The notes under the pieces: model-generated | The model's database searches: none | What the model was told of the DNA's origin: nothing | What the model saw: only the letters and a program-made list of their open reading frames with translations | Position numbers and translations under genes: made by a program | Shown: positions 34,792-45,499 of the stretch, piece by piece | Numbering within the stretch: position 1 is the first letter of the stretch | Layout: each line of letters starts with the position of its first letter | Assembly: GCA_004794785.1 (NCBI GenBank) | Contig: SJOL01009422.1 | Span: 378,067 to 442,066, forward strand | Origin: Opisthorchis felineus | Lineage: Eukaryota > Platyhelminthes > Trematoda > Opisthorchiida > Opisthorchiidae | Direction of reading: 5' to 3' | DNA length: 64,000 nt

Positions 34792-36175
34792 GTAAGCTCA
34801 CGTAATCTGGATTTCTTAGTTAGAACTGTCGTCGAAGTAAAATGTTTTATGTTTAAGCTTAAACGAGAAACACCAATTGCATTTCTACATCAGTAGTTCA
34901 GTATTATAGCTTCTCTGGTTTATAAAACTATTTAAGTACTTCTGTGAATAGACAAGTTTTGGAATTTGAAGAAAACTTTGGTTTTAAAAATTTGAAAATT
35001 ACTTATCTAGTTAACAACTCATTTTTCATTACGAAAACACATTGGTTATTCTGGGATTGCGTCTGCAGCTGTAAATCTGCTTTCGAGTCGAAATGGGCCA
35101 CAGATTCTACAAACTGGCTCAGAATACTTCTCAAAATTTAGCCTACCAAAATGCTAGCATCTTTGTAAAGTAAGACCATGTGCCGATGATAATTAATGTA
35201 AGTTTTTTTTTCTACATATTATTTGTGGAAAATGATTGAACCGGAATATATTCATTTGAAGTAATTAACACAAATTCCTGTGAAATGGGCAGAGCCAATC
35301 TCTGCTGTTCAAACTACTGTTGCCGGTTCGACAGTCTCTTGAGGTGCGCATTTCTGATGATTCCCAATAAAAACGAAGCATCCGTACAGGGCTGCTCGGT
35401 ATTTTGGCATAGAGTGGCTCCACTTACAGGACAAAATCTGCACAAAAAATCGAGGACCTCCTAACACTGCTTTTAAGAAATTCCCGTGTAAACGGTATTT
35501 TATAGACATACGTTTGACGTGTATTTAATTATGCATTACTGGTGTGGAAGAAATATCTGACAATAGTGTTTAAAATTACTTCTTACATGTTATCCGGTGA
35601 GGAATCTTGGTTTTGTGCGTGCTGTCAAAAAATAAACCTTGGGCTCCTTACCTACTCTGCCGCCATAAATCAGTGCGCCGTTTTGCCACAAATGACAGCC
35701 CACTTGTACCAGCACCATAGACCTGTCACATAGTCCAAGTAGTGCACAAGCTCGCGGATTAGCTCGCTGTGGCAAATGTTACGCTACATAACGCACACGC
35801 GCTTTGATCAGTTTCCGTCTAACACATGCAACAAGTCAAACGTCCATCACTTTATATTTGGGCTCAGAGAGGTTCCTGAAAATACAGCCTAAATATCAGC
35901 ATTGTGGTTTTCTGGAGAAAAACACCCCGAGCTTCGATCCAGTTGGATTTTGGGGGTGATGCGTAGTCTAGACGCACACGAACGATAATTATTGGGCCAG
36001 TATGTAAATCTTTCAAGTATTCATAATTAATATATCCCACAATTGATCGCGGCTTACGTTCGCCACATATCGGTAGGGTTATTTTTTTTCGCGAATTTAT
36101 ATCAAAGATTGGACAGCGCATCAACTGTATGTAGGATTAACTATGACTTATGCAAAGATATCTTTTACATAACAG

Positions 36176-36279
36176 ACATCTCGCTAATTAATTTGCTAGG
36201 CGCAAGCGATGGGGTAGAGGTCAGTAATGACCTAGCAAAGATGTATGAATATTACGACCTGCAAAATCGGCCGGCTTGA
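36176..36279 (+). CDS. possible alternative last exon, or 48-nt exon, Tyr-rich
   Basis: Acceptor ATATCTTTTACATAACAG|, open in phase 1 to TGA at 36277-36279. The end of the product (NDLAKMYEYYDLQNRPA) echoes the acidic tyrosine pattern of the 7402 and 10038 exons. A donor at 36224 (A|GTAATG) would instead give a symmetric 48-nt exon reading ISLINLLGASDGVEV. No canonical AATAAA follows closely; AATAAG occurs about 50 bases on. Confidence 0.38.
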
Positions 36280-36942
36280 TAACCTTCGACACCCTGAATC
36301 CGGAAACTGAGAAGCAAAGAATAAGAGGGGAAAAACTTTAGTTCTTACTAGAAGTACATGTGATAAAACTCGCCCCAACGTGGTTTACCACACTTACACC
36401 TTATGCAACCAAATTGAAACAGAAAAAAATGTTTCGTCCGCTTTTCACTTTTATCCATCAAATTAAATTTCGCATACTTTACTGTTTTATTATTCGTTTA
36501 TCTTCGTTTATATGATTTGATCAGCAAAAAATGTCAAATGACAAGGTTTTTTTTAAATGTATGGGAGCTGAAAACATTGAAACCATACAAATGCTCTGTG
36601 TCCTGGAGCGCGATCAAACCAAGTAACTGGCAAGGTTTTTTAATAGTGAAGTATCAGGAAGAGAGCTGTATCGCATATCACTTTGAAGCCGGCAACAAAT
36701 TATTGTTGAAATTCTGTAGCGTCCTCAAAATAAGAGAGGTAATTTTGAATATCACTCAAATTACACTACAGTGTAAAAAAGCGCAAAATCTAATATTCTC
36801 TGGTCGGGCCTCGTCAATCATCAATGTGCTAATGCCCTAGCATTCAAAAGATTTCATTCAAGACGACTGGTACTATATCCAGTTGCAAAGGGCTGGCAGT
36901 TTTCACTTAGTATGTGCCATTTTTTGCATTTCTATCGAATAG

Positions 36943-36969
36943 CCACCGAGACTCGAGCGTTTTCTCTAT
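36943..36969 (+). CDS. MEG micro-exon (27 nt)
   Basis: Good acceptor (CCATTTTTTGCATTTCTATCGAATAG|) and consensus donor (T|GTAAGTATG) enclose 27 nt, phase 1, reading Thr-Glu-Thr-Arg-Ala-Phe-Ser-Leu between split codons. First of a cluster of closely spaced exons. Confidence 0.62.
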
Positions 36970-37041
36970 GTAAGTATGTTTGTTCTGAGTGCTTTTAGGT
37001 TAAATAACAGGCTTTGTTACTCCGCTGTCACCCAAGTTTAG

Positions 37042-37095
37042 CATTATTCCGTGTCACAGTTTTATTATTGAGATCCATGTTGAAAAACATTTTCC
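37042..37095 (+). CDS. MEG exon (54 or 36 nt) with alternative acceptors
   Basis: Consensus donor C|GTAAGTATCC at 37096. Two acceptors keep phase 1: AAGTTTAG| (54 nt, from 37042) after CTTTGTTACTCCGCTGTCACC, and GTGTCACAG| (36 nt, from 37060). The encoded segment is hydrophobic and basic (VLLLRSMLKNIF in both forms), unlike the other exons, and could pack as an amphipathic helix. Confidence 0.5.
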
Positions 37096-37136
37096 GTAAG
37101 TATCCGGTTGTTTCTTTTGCTGTTCTTGTTTTGGAG

Positions 37137-37157
37137 ATGACGGACTTGTACATCACG
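37137..37157 (+). CDS. MEG micro-exon (21 nt)
   Basis: A long pyrimidine tract (TTGTTTCTTTTGCTGTTCTT) ends in GGAG|, followed by 21 nt and the donor G|GTAAGCA. Phase 1, reading Asp-Gly-Leu-Val-His-His between split codons. The intron before it would be 41 nt, short but of the size class known in flatworms. Confidence 0.5.
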
Positions 37158-37244
37158 GTAAGCAAAATCAAAATATCTATAAGGAACGCAAAGCTTTTGG
37201 CACAAATTGACTGTTTAAAACGTTTTATGTGCTCATGTCTGTAG

Positions 37245-37345
37245 ACAATTTTGTGGCCCCTGTTCGCCGGGGTTTGCGAAATTCAAACATTCTCACCCAC
37301 CTTCACTTAGGACAGATAAATAAAAAGCGGTTTCAAAACGTTTGA
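37245..37345 (+). CDS. possible last MEG exon with poly(A) signal
   Basis: Acceptor TATGTGCTCATGTCTGTAG|, then open in phase 1 to TGA at 37343-37345, giving about 33 basic residues beginning NFVAPVRRGLRNSN. AATAAA at 37319-37324 lies before the stop, so the 3' UTR would be very short. All three frames are open for over 60 bases here, so the frame is not proved by openness. Two other in-phase last exons are possible close by: AG at 37468 with stop 37573-37575 and AATAAA near 37665; and AG at 37734 with a stop near 37805 and AATAAA near 37875. Confidence 0.35.
37319..37324 (+). terminator. poly(A) signal AATAAA
   Basis: A canonical hexamer in GATAAATAAAAAGC, placed so that cleavage would fall around the TGA at 37343. 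Other AATAAA words near 37665 and 37875 could serve longer last exons. Confidence 0.3.
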
Positions 37346-38912
37346 GTCTATTTCACGAAATCGCATTTCTCTCTTTCCGCTTGCGGCAACAACATAACCA
37401 CTTTGAAGTTTTTTCAGTTCTCTTATGGCAGCGCTCATGTCAACACTTCCACTGTTACTTTCCGACAGTTAAGATGTCGAACTGTCAAACCGTCATGCTA
37501 AATATACTACAAAATGCATGCATGTATCGACTGTCTGTATTTCAATTCAGCGGTGAAAATTTGGGCATACTGTGAGTTTATTGTGTCTGCCTTTGCAAAT
37601 TATGATAGGCAACGGTTTGTCATGTTGTGGTGTAATTTCAAGCTAAGTAGCTTTCTGGTCTCCTAAATAAATGCATTTGTTTATGCTCATTTGTTTATGC
37701 GTGCACTAAAGTTGTGGTTATATTTACAGTAGCAGGGATTATGGAACAATGCGGCCTAAAAAATCGGAATTCGTCCATAGCACACGGAAGTTCCAACAGG
37801 ATTTGATAGAGTTTGAACGCACAAATACACATCAAAAATTGTTCTAATTGAGCAAGTGCAGTGTTGTACTACGCAGAATAAAACAAACAATAACCGGGCA
37901 AAATACAGTCTGACCCTAGGATTCTAAGTAACACGTGCCTCACAGAAACCGTCAACTTTCATGCTCGCCATAAGACATTCCCTGCTGACATACATCATAG
38001 GATTTCGGACAACTTCTAGTTACCCATTTGAACCTGCTCACTATTGGTAAAATGAGAGACAGATTCGTTTCCGTAGGCGTCAAATTTTCTGAAAGAAATT
38101 TGCCAGAAGTCAATCGAGGGCAGAGTATAGCTGAATTCAGTAAAGCATACCCCACAACTAAAATCAGTCCAACCAAGAACCCTAAATACTTTATCTGAAC
38201 AGCGTCAGGGATAGAAGAAACTTTTCGGGTAAAATGTCTGCAAAACATTCCCCATACGGGTCGTCTAAATATTTATCGAACTGGCACAAGCAGCGGCAAT
38301 GCCCTCTAGATATGCATGGTTCTCAAAGTTTCAATCTCTTAAAACGTTTTCCAAACGTTCCCCCGTCAGTTCACCATATGAAAGTGTGGCACATTCTCCT
38401 ATAAACGAAAACTGTAAAACTAGCTGAGCATCCAGGAGCAAAGAGGAGCCCAAAAATCAAACAGAAAACTAAGTAAATGAAAAAAACTGGTAAACTGAAA
38501 AAAATAGATTTTGCCAGAACACAGAAAGGCTGCTAGGTGGCCAAGGCTGAATGTTACCGAAACAACGGTGGATACTAAACAGCATTAGCAAACACTTCTT
38601 TATCAACCAGAAGCCTATACTCATGAAACCCGTGCAAAAATAACATCACGTTGAGCTAAAAATCAACGGGGATGAAAGTCATATGAGGAGGGTGCCACTA
38701 TAATCAGCCAAATTTCTGTAAATTATACAAGCGGGAAAAACGCGCAAACGCACAAATTAAGCCCCAAAATGCCTAGAAAAGTGAGAGGAATGTAAACCGA
38801 GGGCTTATTGTAACTTTTGTTGTATCACTTTATAATAATTAGTTTGAACTACTGTACGATCAGAGAGTTGCAAATGGTCGGATACACATAGACAGCAATA
38901 TCCCATTTTTAG

Positions 38913-38933
38913 CCCCAACTGAAATCGTAAGGC
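38913..38933 (+). CDS. micro-exon (21 nt) beyond the presumed MEG end
   Basis: A strong acceptor (CAATATCCCATTTTTAG|) and strong donor (C|GTAAGTTTG) enclose 21 nt, phase 1, reading Pro-Thr-Glu-Ile-Val-Arg between split codons. As good as the exons inside the gene, so either the gene extends past 37.3 kb in some transcripts or a second MEG is present. Confidence 0.6.
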
Positions 38934-39199
38934 GTAAGTTTGTTGTAAATCTATTACCATTTCAATAATCTTTGACAATTCATTTTATCGTCTTGTTCAT
39001 CACTGAATTTACACTGGGTTTATGTTAGGGTTCAAAACTCAAAGGTTAAACAAGAAGTAGATGTGATACCCAGAGTGTAAGAAAACTTATGACAATGCTG
39101 CGTCAGCTTTGGCCACCAAATTGGATTTTATAAACAAAAACCACAAGAAAAATGGAAAAAAACCCATAGGCGGTAAGGAAGTTGAGTCACTGAGGCAAT

Positions 39200-41380
39200 A
39201 ATTTAATATTTATTTTTACCCAAACTGCCTTGGCGGTATCTCTTGCGGGAACGTGAATCATGCAAAACTGATCAGACAGTTTACGGAGCCTGGAAAAACG
39301 TCGAAAATATGTGCGGAGGAAGGCGTACTTTCATTCATAATCGCAAAACAACTTAACAGCAGATTGCGCTCACTAAAGCAGCGTTTTTTGAGTTTCTACC
39401 GATGATTCTTTTAGGCTTAACGGTTTAAAACTGCTCATAGATAATCGCAAGTAGAATCTTTTTAGCGTCCTGAAAGTCGTTAAACAAGAGAACTCAATCG
39501 CCGACAGCCTACTAGCTTAGTATGTTTATGAAGGAGCGTCAGGTGGTAAGTTGATCTGGTTGATTAAAAAATGATAAAGCTGAAATCCGGGACACAAGAA
39601 CACGACTGAGTGATGCGCATGGAGGAGTGTCATTACTCGCGGATTGTCGCCATTGAGCGCTAACCATAAAATTTCGATGCAAAATTAAGGGATTTTGCTT
39701 TGCTCTGGTTGTGTAGGCCAGCAAGCTTAGGTTGCCTATTGTTGTGTGAGACAATGCAATCTTCACATTCAACAGCCGCAAGTCGCTTGTTCATATTCCC
39801 ATTGTCTACATTTTGTTGTTTGATCAGTTCGTATGCGAATTGGTTAAGAGCAGGATTATAAGGTCCCTGTAATTTACTCAGCAAATATCAGTGGCCAACA
39901 ACTTTTCAAGCCAAAGGTAAAGACACATGGCTTAAACTAGTAAATAACATGGTACCTACATACTTCTAACTAAAAGCAAAGGAAGAAGTTCATGTCCTTT
40001 TTCGACAAGTGAAAGTTAGAGGCATTCCAATTTTCAGAATGCAGAATGATGTTGAATACATGTAGCAAATTTCTTGATAGAAAGATGGTGCATCATAATA
40101 AGGCAACTCCATTATTGATATTAAATCTCGATTCGTCAATCTGAGTTTATTATAACTGAATACGTCAACGGGCTTCAATGTTTTAGTTAGTATTCACATA
40201 GCTTTTATGACCAACCCTGTTGGATAGTAAAAAGCACTGTATTGTAAATAAACTAAGTGCGTGTGAATTTGCATCAAAGCAGATAAAGGCTAATCATTCG
40301 CCACCGACAACAATATTGGTGGATTAGCCAACGTCTGAGCTGAGTGTGCACACTTTCCGAGGCTTCAGAATACCTAGCAACGCCATTCATCCAAGAATAA
40401 TTTCGAACAGCAACAGGCCGTCCTAGCTGAGGTCTTGTGTATGCTGCATAGTAAATGTTGACTGTAGCGCAGTGCAAATATCCAGGTCTTAACAACAGGT
40501 CTTAACCAAAAATGCAGCCCCTAAAATGTTTAAAACACCAAAGCAAGTCATATCTGTGTAACACCTTGGAGATAAATAAGCAACGTAGAACTCTTGCACA
40601 ACGTTCAGCCTAGGCCGCCTGCCGCGGTGTACGGGGTGGAACCATGCGCACGATCCTGAGAAAATTGGATGTATATGCGGATTTGCTAAACTGCTGCTAA
40701 TGAGCTGGTTGCTAGTAATCTGTTTAACTTAAGGGGCTGCACTACCTCGAAACCCAGCAAGAATAGCACATTAGTGTTGAAAAGAAATCGATTGAGACTC
40801 AAATTACCCACCCGGTAGTCCCCGAGACCCCATGCGCCGTGTTCTGGAAACTGTGCTGTTGTTTTCAATTTACAGGAAGCCGCTTTTTAAAGCAGTATCG
40901 ATTCTTGAGTGACCAGTGCACAAGCCAATTAAAGCGCACAACGGGACCGTCTAAATAATTCCGGCTTAAGTTACGGAGACAGTTGCCTTGGTAGTGGTAA
41001 CGCACCGTATCTCGTACTTTCTAAGATAGGTAAGCCAAATTAACCGGTCACAATTGTCGAATTTTAGTACGTGGTGAAGAATATTTATTGAGCCTGCTTG
41101 AATTCTTTTTTATGTCGTATCATCTAAAGAAAAGCAAACTCGACAATGAGCTTATTCACTTCAAATCAGAAAGCAGCATGACCTAGTGGTGTGATACCTA
41201 CTTGGCCCATTCTAACCGGTAAACATTCAACTCACGTCCAAATGAAGGCTCATTGTGTAGTATTTGTACCTTACATTCTGCCAAAGACTGTGTCAGAGTA
41301 ACGCAGTTTAATGTGGTGTTGCAAAATCTCAAAATGTTTACTCGGGAGGAAACAAAACAAGCTTGCTATACCCAGCTATA
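39200..41380. other. no gene recognised
   Basis: AT-rich DNA with scattered short open frames, all below 80 codons and without motifs. A weak symmetric exon pattern at 39529-39540 has a poor acceptor. Confidence 0.35.
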
Positions 41381-41410
41381 GTATGGTTGGACCTTTTTAC
41401 ACGCAGTAAG

Positions 41411-41431
41411 GTATTCTGAATTCATATTCCA
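41411..41431 (+). CDS. candidate micro-exon (21 nt)
   Basis: Strong donor A|GTAAGTGT preceded by 21 nt in phase 1 (Ile-Leu-Asn-Ser-Tyr-Ser between split codons), with AG after CCTTTTTACACGCAGTAAG|. A competing arrangement uses the exon 41382-41405 (24 nt) ending at the donor A|GTAAGG. Only one of the two can be right. Confidence 0.3.
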
Positions 41432-43314
41432 GTAAGTGTAACTTGCTTTCAAATCTCGGCAAATAATTGAGAACAAACGCTTGTCAAACCGGACAAAATA
41501 CGTGAGACGTTTAGGAGGCAAAATTAAAGTGAACCAGAAACGTCATTATCTGAAACGGGAAGCGGGATGGTCCTCATCGCATAGAGCCCAGATGCATGAG
41601 CCACTAAATAATGGCCTGAAAAGCTGGTTGATAAAATTTGTTATGTGGGGACAAAGTTTTACTTTGAATGGAAAGAGACCCTGGCCCTGGACAAGGTGAA
41701 CCCCCGAAATACTACAAAGGTCTATTTTTCTCTTCTAAAGATTCAATGTACTTGGATATTTCGGCAAAATACCCATTGTTAAGCGACCCAAGCAGTAAGT
41801 CAGCGTCACTCTTCCAGTTGCTGAGACAGGCGCATGCAAATACAGAGCTTCCTCAGCTGTAAGGCTTTTTGTTCTTTCAATCACCACGACAAGACTGTCC
41901 GACAGCTCAGGTGTCTTCGCTATTGTTATTATGCTGCTGCAGCATCGTCCGATATTATAACAAATTTTCATGTTTTCAATTTCTGTACTTCCGTTAGTAT
42001 ACGCATTGTCGTTCTCACACGTAGACTTATTAGTTCACCCGCTGTCCGCAAATGCGGCCAAACAGCGGTAAGTTAACACTAATGGCAAATAAGAAAATAC
42101 AGGCCTGGATTTCTCACGTTGTTAACGCTGAAATTCAGATTTTAGTAAGTCGTCCACAGGAGCAAAAATTTATCCAATAAAAAGTGTGCAGTATATTGAG
42201 TCAACGGATGTGACAAAACATCTAATGCCACGCTTTGAAGGATTTCCAGAAATTTTGGTAAAACGGGCTTTGTAATGTTGGAAAATTAGCCAAGTATTTT
42301 GATTACCATTTAGATGCACAAAAGTATCCGGTTATGCTTAAGCGATGCAGGCGCCAACAGAAGCTATATATAGTCCCTGAAGACGAATTTACATTTAGAT
42401 GTATTGCACACTCCTCAATTAAGTTGGAAGGTTACTTCTCAAAAGTTATTGTGCAGTGGACAAAACAACATTGCGCTACTCTGGAATTGCTCTTTATAGA
42501 CAAGTAGACTGCTAGCTAGTAAACGGATATCTGTGCAAAATCAATGAAACTAGATTGAGGCAGTGATGGTGTTTGCAGCATTTCTTATATCACGACTCAG
42601 CAAGACAGGTTTTGAATGGTTGAACACCTAAATTTCTTGTGACTGCCCACTTGGATTAGGGCAGGTCATGTGTCGAACTGCGGCCTCCATTCGGCGCAAG
42701 TATACAACAAGAAGGAGGTTTTGGCTGATTTACCCACCAGTCTTTAAAACCATCAGAAGAGCTGTTGAGCGGCGACATTTGTAAAATAATAGTCTGATAT
42801 GAAATGGTATGCGTCTGGTCCCATGTTAATACAAACTGATTCGCGGGTAGACGTTGTCAAACAAATTTCTACCGATAGCAAGCAAATTCGATAGCCTATG
42901 TTATTTGAGTTTTCTAGTACAGAACTAACAGCAGATAACGGGTAGAAAGCAATAATTAGCATGCGCTAGCTAAATTCTACCCGATTGGAGCTCAACATTA
43001 AAAATCGTGTAATTGACGTGTAGGTCGTCAAAATACTCAAAACGGTTTTCTTTTCTAGATATATCTGGTCTGCATATCATATTCGTGCAAATAACATGGC
43101 AGACGCCCCGTTTAAATGGGTTCATCAGGTTTTCTCATATTTTGGAGCATTCAAATATTGCTCAACCTGTTTCTTGAGGAGACCGATGGCTTACAGAGCC
43201 ACAGTTTGGAGGTACCACTAATCGATAAATCTGTGTTTCTTGCTTCAACTTTCCAAAGCCTGACTGTGCAGTGTGCTGAGGTATTTTGGTGTACCAATTA
43301 TTTTAATTCTTGGG

Positions 43315-43462
43315 GTTTTTAAATTTTCTTTTATTTTAATTTTTTTTTCTTTTATTTTCTTTTTGTTTTTTTTTTTTTTTTAATGTATTTTTCTGGTTTT
43401 CTTTTTTTAATTTTCTTTTTTTTTTTTATTAAATTGTTTTTTTTATTTTTTTTTGTCCTTTT
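43315..43462. repeat. T-rich low-complexity tract (~150 bp)
   Basis: Almost uninterrupted T with scattered A, C and G, including an uninterrupted run of 18 T near 43365-43382. On the minus strand this is a poly(A)-like tract, which could be the tail of an old retroposed copy, but no recognisable retroposed sequence adjoins it at higher coordinates. Confidence 0.9.
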
Positions 43463-44283
43463 ACACAACTTCTTTCGAACCGTTTAGTAATGCACTGTGT
43501 TTAACCGAACTCTCGATCTCCTGACCACTGTTTCGTGCCAAAATCATCGTCCAGTAAAGTAACCCAAAATAAATTCTCACCAAACTCCAAAAGTAATGTC
43601 TGGTTTACAGCCTTAATCTCTGCCAATTTGAGCGAAGTGTGCCTCTCGCTGAAATGCGCTCTTTATTTCTGCTGGCATATGCTGCTGTAAAAAACACTGG
43701 ATTCCACTGTGGCCCAGCACCCTAAGTTGCTCTGGATAAGTTCATTTTTTTCCCGCGGCTCATTTTGCAGTAGTCTGGTAACCCTGATTCGGCAGCACGT
43801 AGTATCAGTGGTATCCAGTTTACATCCAACCCTAGGGTTGCAATCAATTTGCCGACCTGGATTCCTGTCTTTGAGCTATATGATTGTATAGTTTAATGAG
43901 ATCAAAGCGACCTGATGAGGCAAACAGGATTTATATGTCATTTTGGCATACCCCCGGCGTGGCATTTCCGCTACCCAAAATCTCCCGGTTCCAGTAGCTC
44001 AACACGATCGTGTGAATCTGGCTTAACATCTACTTGAACCGCACAGCTGTTTTAACGACAAACATTATTTAGGTGTTGAATGATCGGGAGCGTGGGTAAA
44101 ACACGCCATGATCTCAGGTTTTAAACTATATGCCATGGCCATCCAGCCCCGTCAAATGAGCTCACCGCGTCAGATGGAGCAAGACAAGCTCGTTCTTTCT
44201 CTCTACCTTTTTCAACTTTGATACTGACATGCTACTTGAAGCTTCTCTGCCCGACCCTGGCGATTATTGGACATCAACTTTGT

Positions 44284-44390
44284 GTCAAGGGTAGTGCACA
44301 CTGCGACCGTGCATTCCATTCTGTTATATGGAACAGAATGCTGCCAGCTACGCGTATAGAATACATAGCAGTTAGCAATATTCCCTGTGT
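44284..44390 (+). mobile_element. LINE relic, reverse transcriptase thumb region
   Basis: In one frame the sequence reads HTATVHSILLYGTEC, then QLRV-stop-NT-stop-QLAIF. This is the family pattern Y-x-A-T-V-R-S-x-L-L-Y-G-x-E-T-W followed by L-R-V-E-D-x-R-x-L-x-x-F, with two in-frame stops. A VKG preceding it is one base out of frame. Same family as the copies at 11368 and 14614, more decayed. Confidence 0.75.
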
Positions 44391-45253
44391 CTCCAAAACA
44401 TTGGCCAATTCTAGAAAAAATATTAGGCTAACAAGGACACAGCACGTCAGATGATTTTGGACAGAATGAACCCCTCCCCCTGACGATACATCGCCAAGCA
44501 AAAGTTGGCAACACATCCAGCTCCATGCTACTTGAGGTATTTTGCCTGCAATCTAAGTGAATAAATCAAAGCAACTGTCAGTTTCTATCCATTTCTTAAT
44601 TAGGTCTTTTAAACATCCAACTGACCAACTGTCTCAAATTCAGTTTATACAGATTTGACCGCCGAATCTCAACGGGTGATAGTATGCCTACAGAGCCCAT
44701 CTTATCCATGGCTTTCCTGTTTCTCAGGGGTTCAATTAGTTCGCCGCTTTGAAACATTATAAACGGTGATCAAAACAGTCAACTCAACCTATACTTACAA
44801 GCTTTGGTTTTTATTTGAGCCAGAGTTTCAAGCTGCTGGCTTGTACCTTTAAGTTATCCGGCGAACTACAAAACCAGAGTTGAGCACAGCAAAACATTCC
44901 AAGGCGTATAACTTCGAATCTGACAAAGAAGAGCTTGGCAACTGCGATATTACCACACAACGGTGAAGCTTCAGATGTTACATGCATATATGCGGGTGGT
45001 GAACTTACCTTTCAGAACCTTCTCATCTAACCATATTCCGAGAATTGCAGTTTTCGGTGAGGCTCTACCACTCAGGTTCTATCGGCCTCAGTTTTGTCCA
45101 CCAAAACTAGTGAATCTAACAATGTGGATTCTGCGATTAAGCAAGCAAATTTTCAGTATTTGTTTATTTACTATGCAATGCTCCATGTTCATAAGAATCG
45201 CAAACAAAAGGCACAACGCCAAATCCCTAAGTTTTTTTAATAATGTGGTTAAG

Positions 45254-45268
45254 CTGAAGTAACCCTTC
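45254..45268 (+). CDS. candidate micro-exon (15 nt)
   Basis: Strong donor C|GTAAGTAAT, 15 nt in phase 1 (Glu-Val-Thr-Leu between split codons), acceptor GTGGTTAAG| after a run of seven T. The acceptor is moderate. Confidence 0.35.
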
Positions 45269-45499
45269 GTAAGTAATTTTGTGAAACACAAGGGCAAAGC
45301 AGATTGTGCAAGGTCACAAGGAAATTCATCTGGTGAGAATAGATACGCTGCAGCTATTCATTATGGAAAACTTTCACATTACTTCCAAAGAATTATACAA
45401 CTTAATTCTTGTATAAAATTGTGAGATGGTCACCGCGCAAGATGCTACCACTTTTCAGCATGAACTCTTCACCTGACATGCGTTCCGCATTAAATTAGA

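Larger units (their letters stand above)
2248..37345 (+). other. micro-exon gene (MEG)-like transcription unit
   Basis: This is the span of the predicted gene, from the signal-peptide exon to the first plausible last exon. What is seen: a signal-peptide exon, then at least fourteen further exon candidates of 15-78 nt with AG acceptors and GT(A/G)AG-type donors. All are multiples of 3 and all are phase 1 on both sides, separated by introns from 40 nt to over 8 kb. Known of the family: schistosome MEGs encode small secreted proteins of oesophageal gland, germ ball and egg. They consist largely of symmetric micro-exons that are skipped in many combinations, giving variant proteins from one locus. 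Inferred: this locus works the same way. I recognise no sequence homologue. Repeats (SINE, LINEs, LTR element) have inserted into the introns. The gene may continue to 50-55 kb. Confidence 0.7.
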
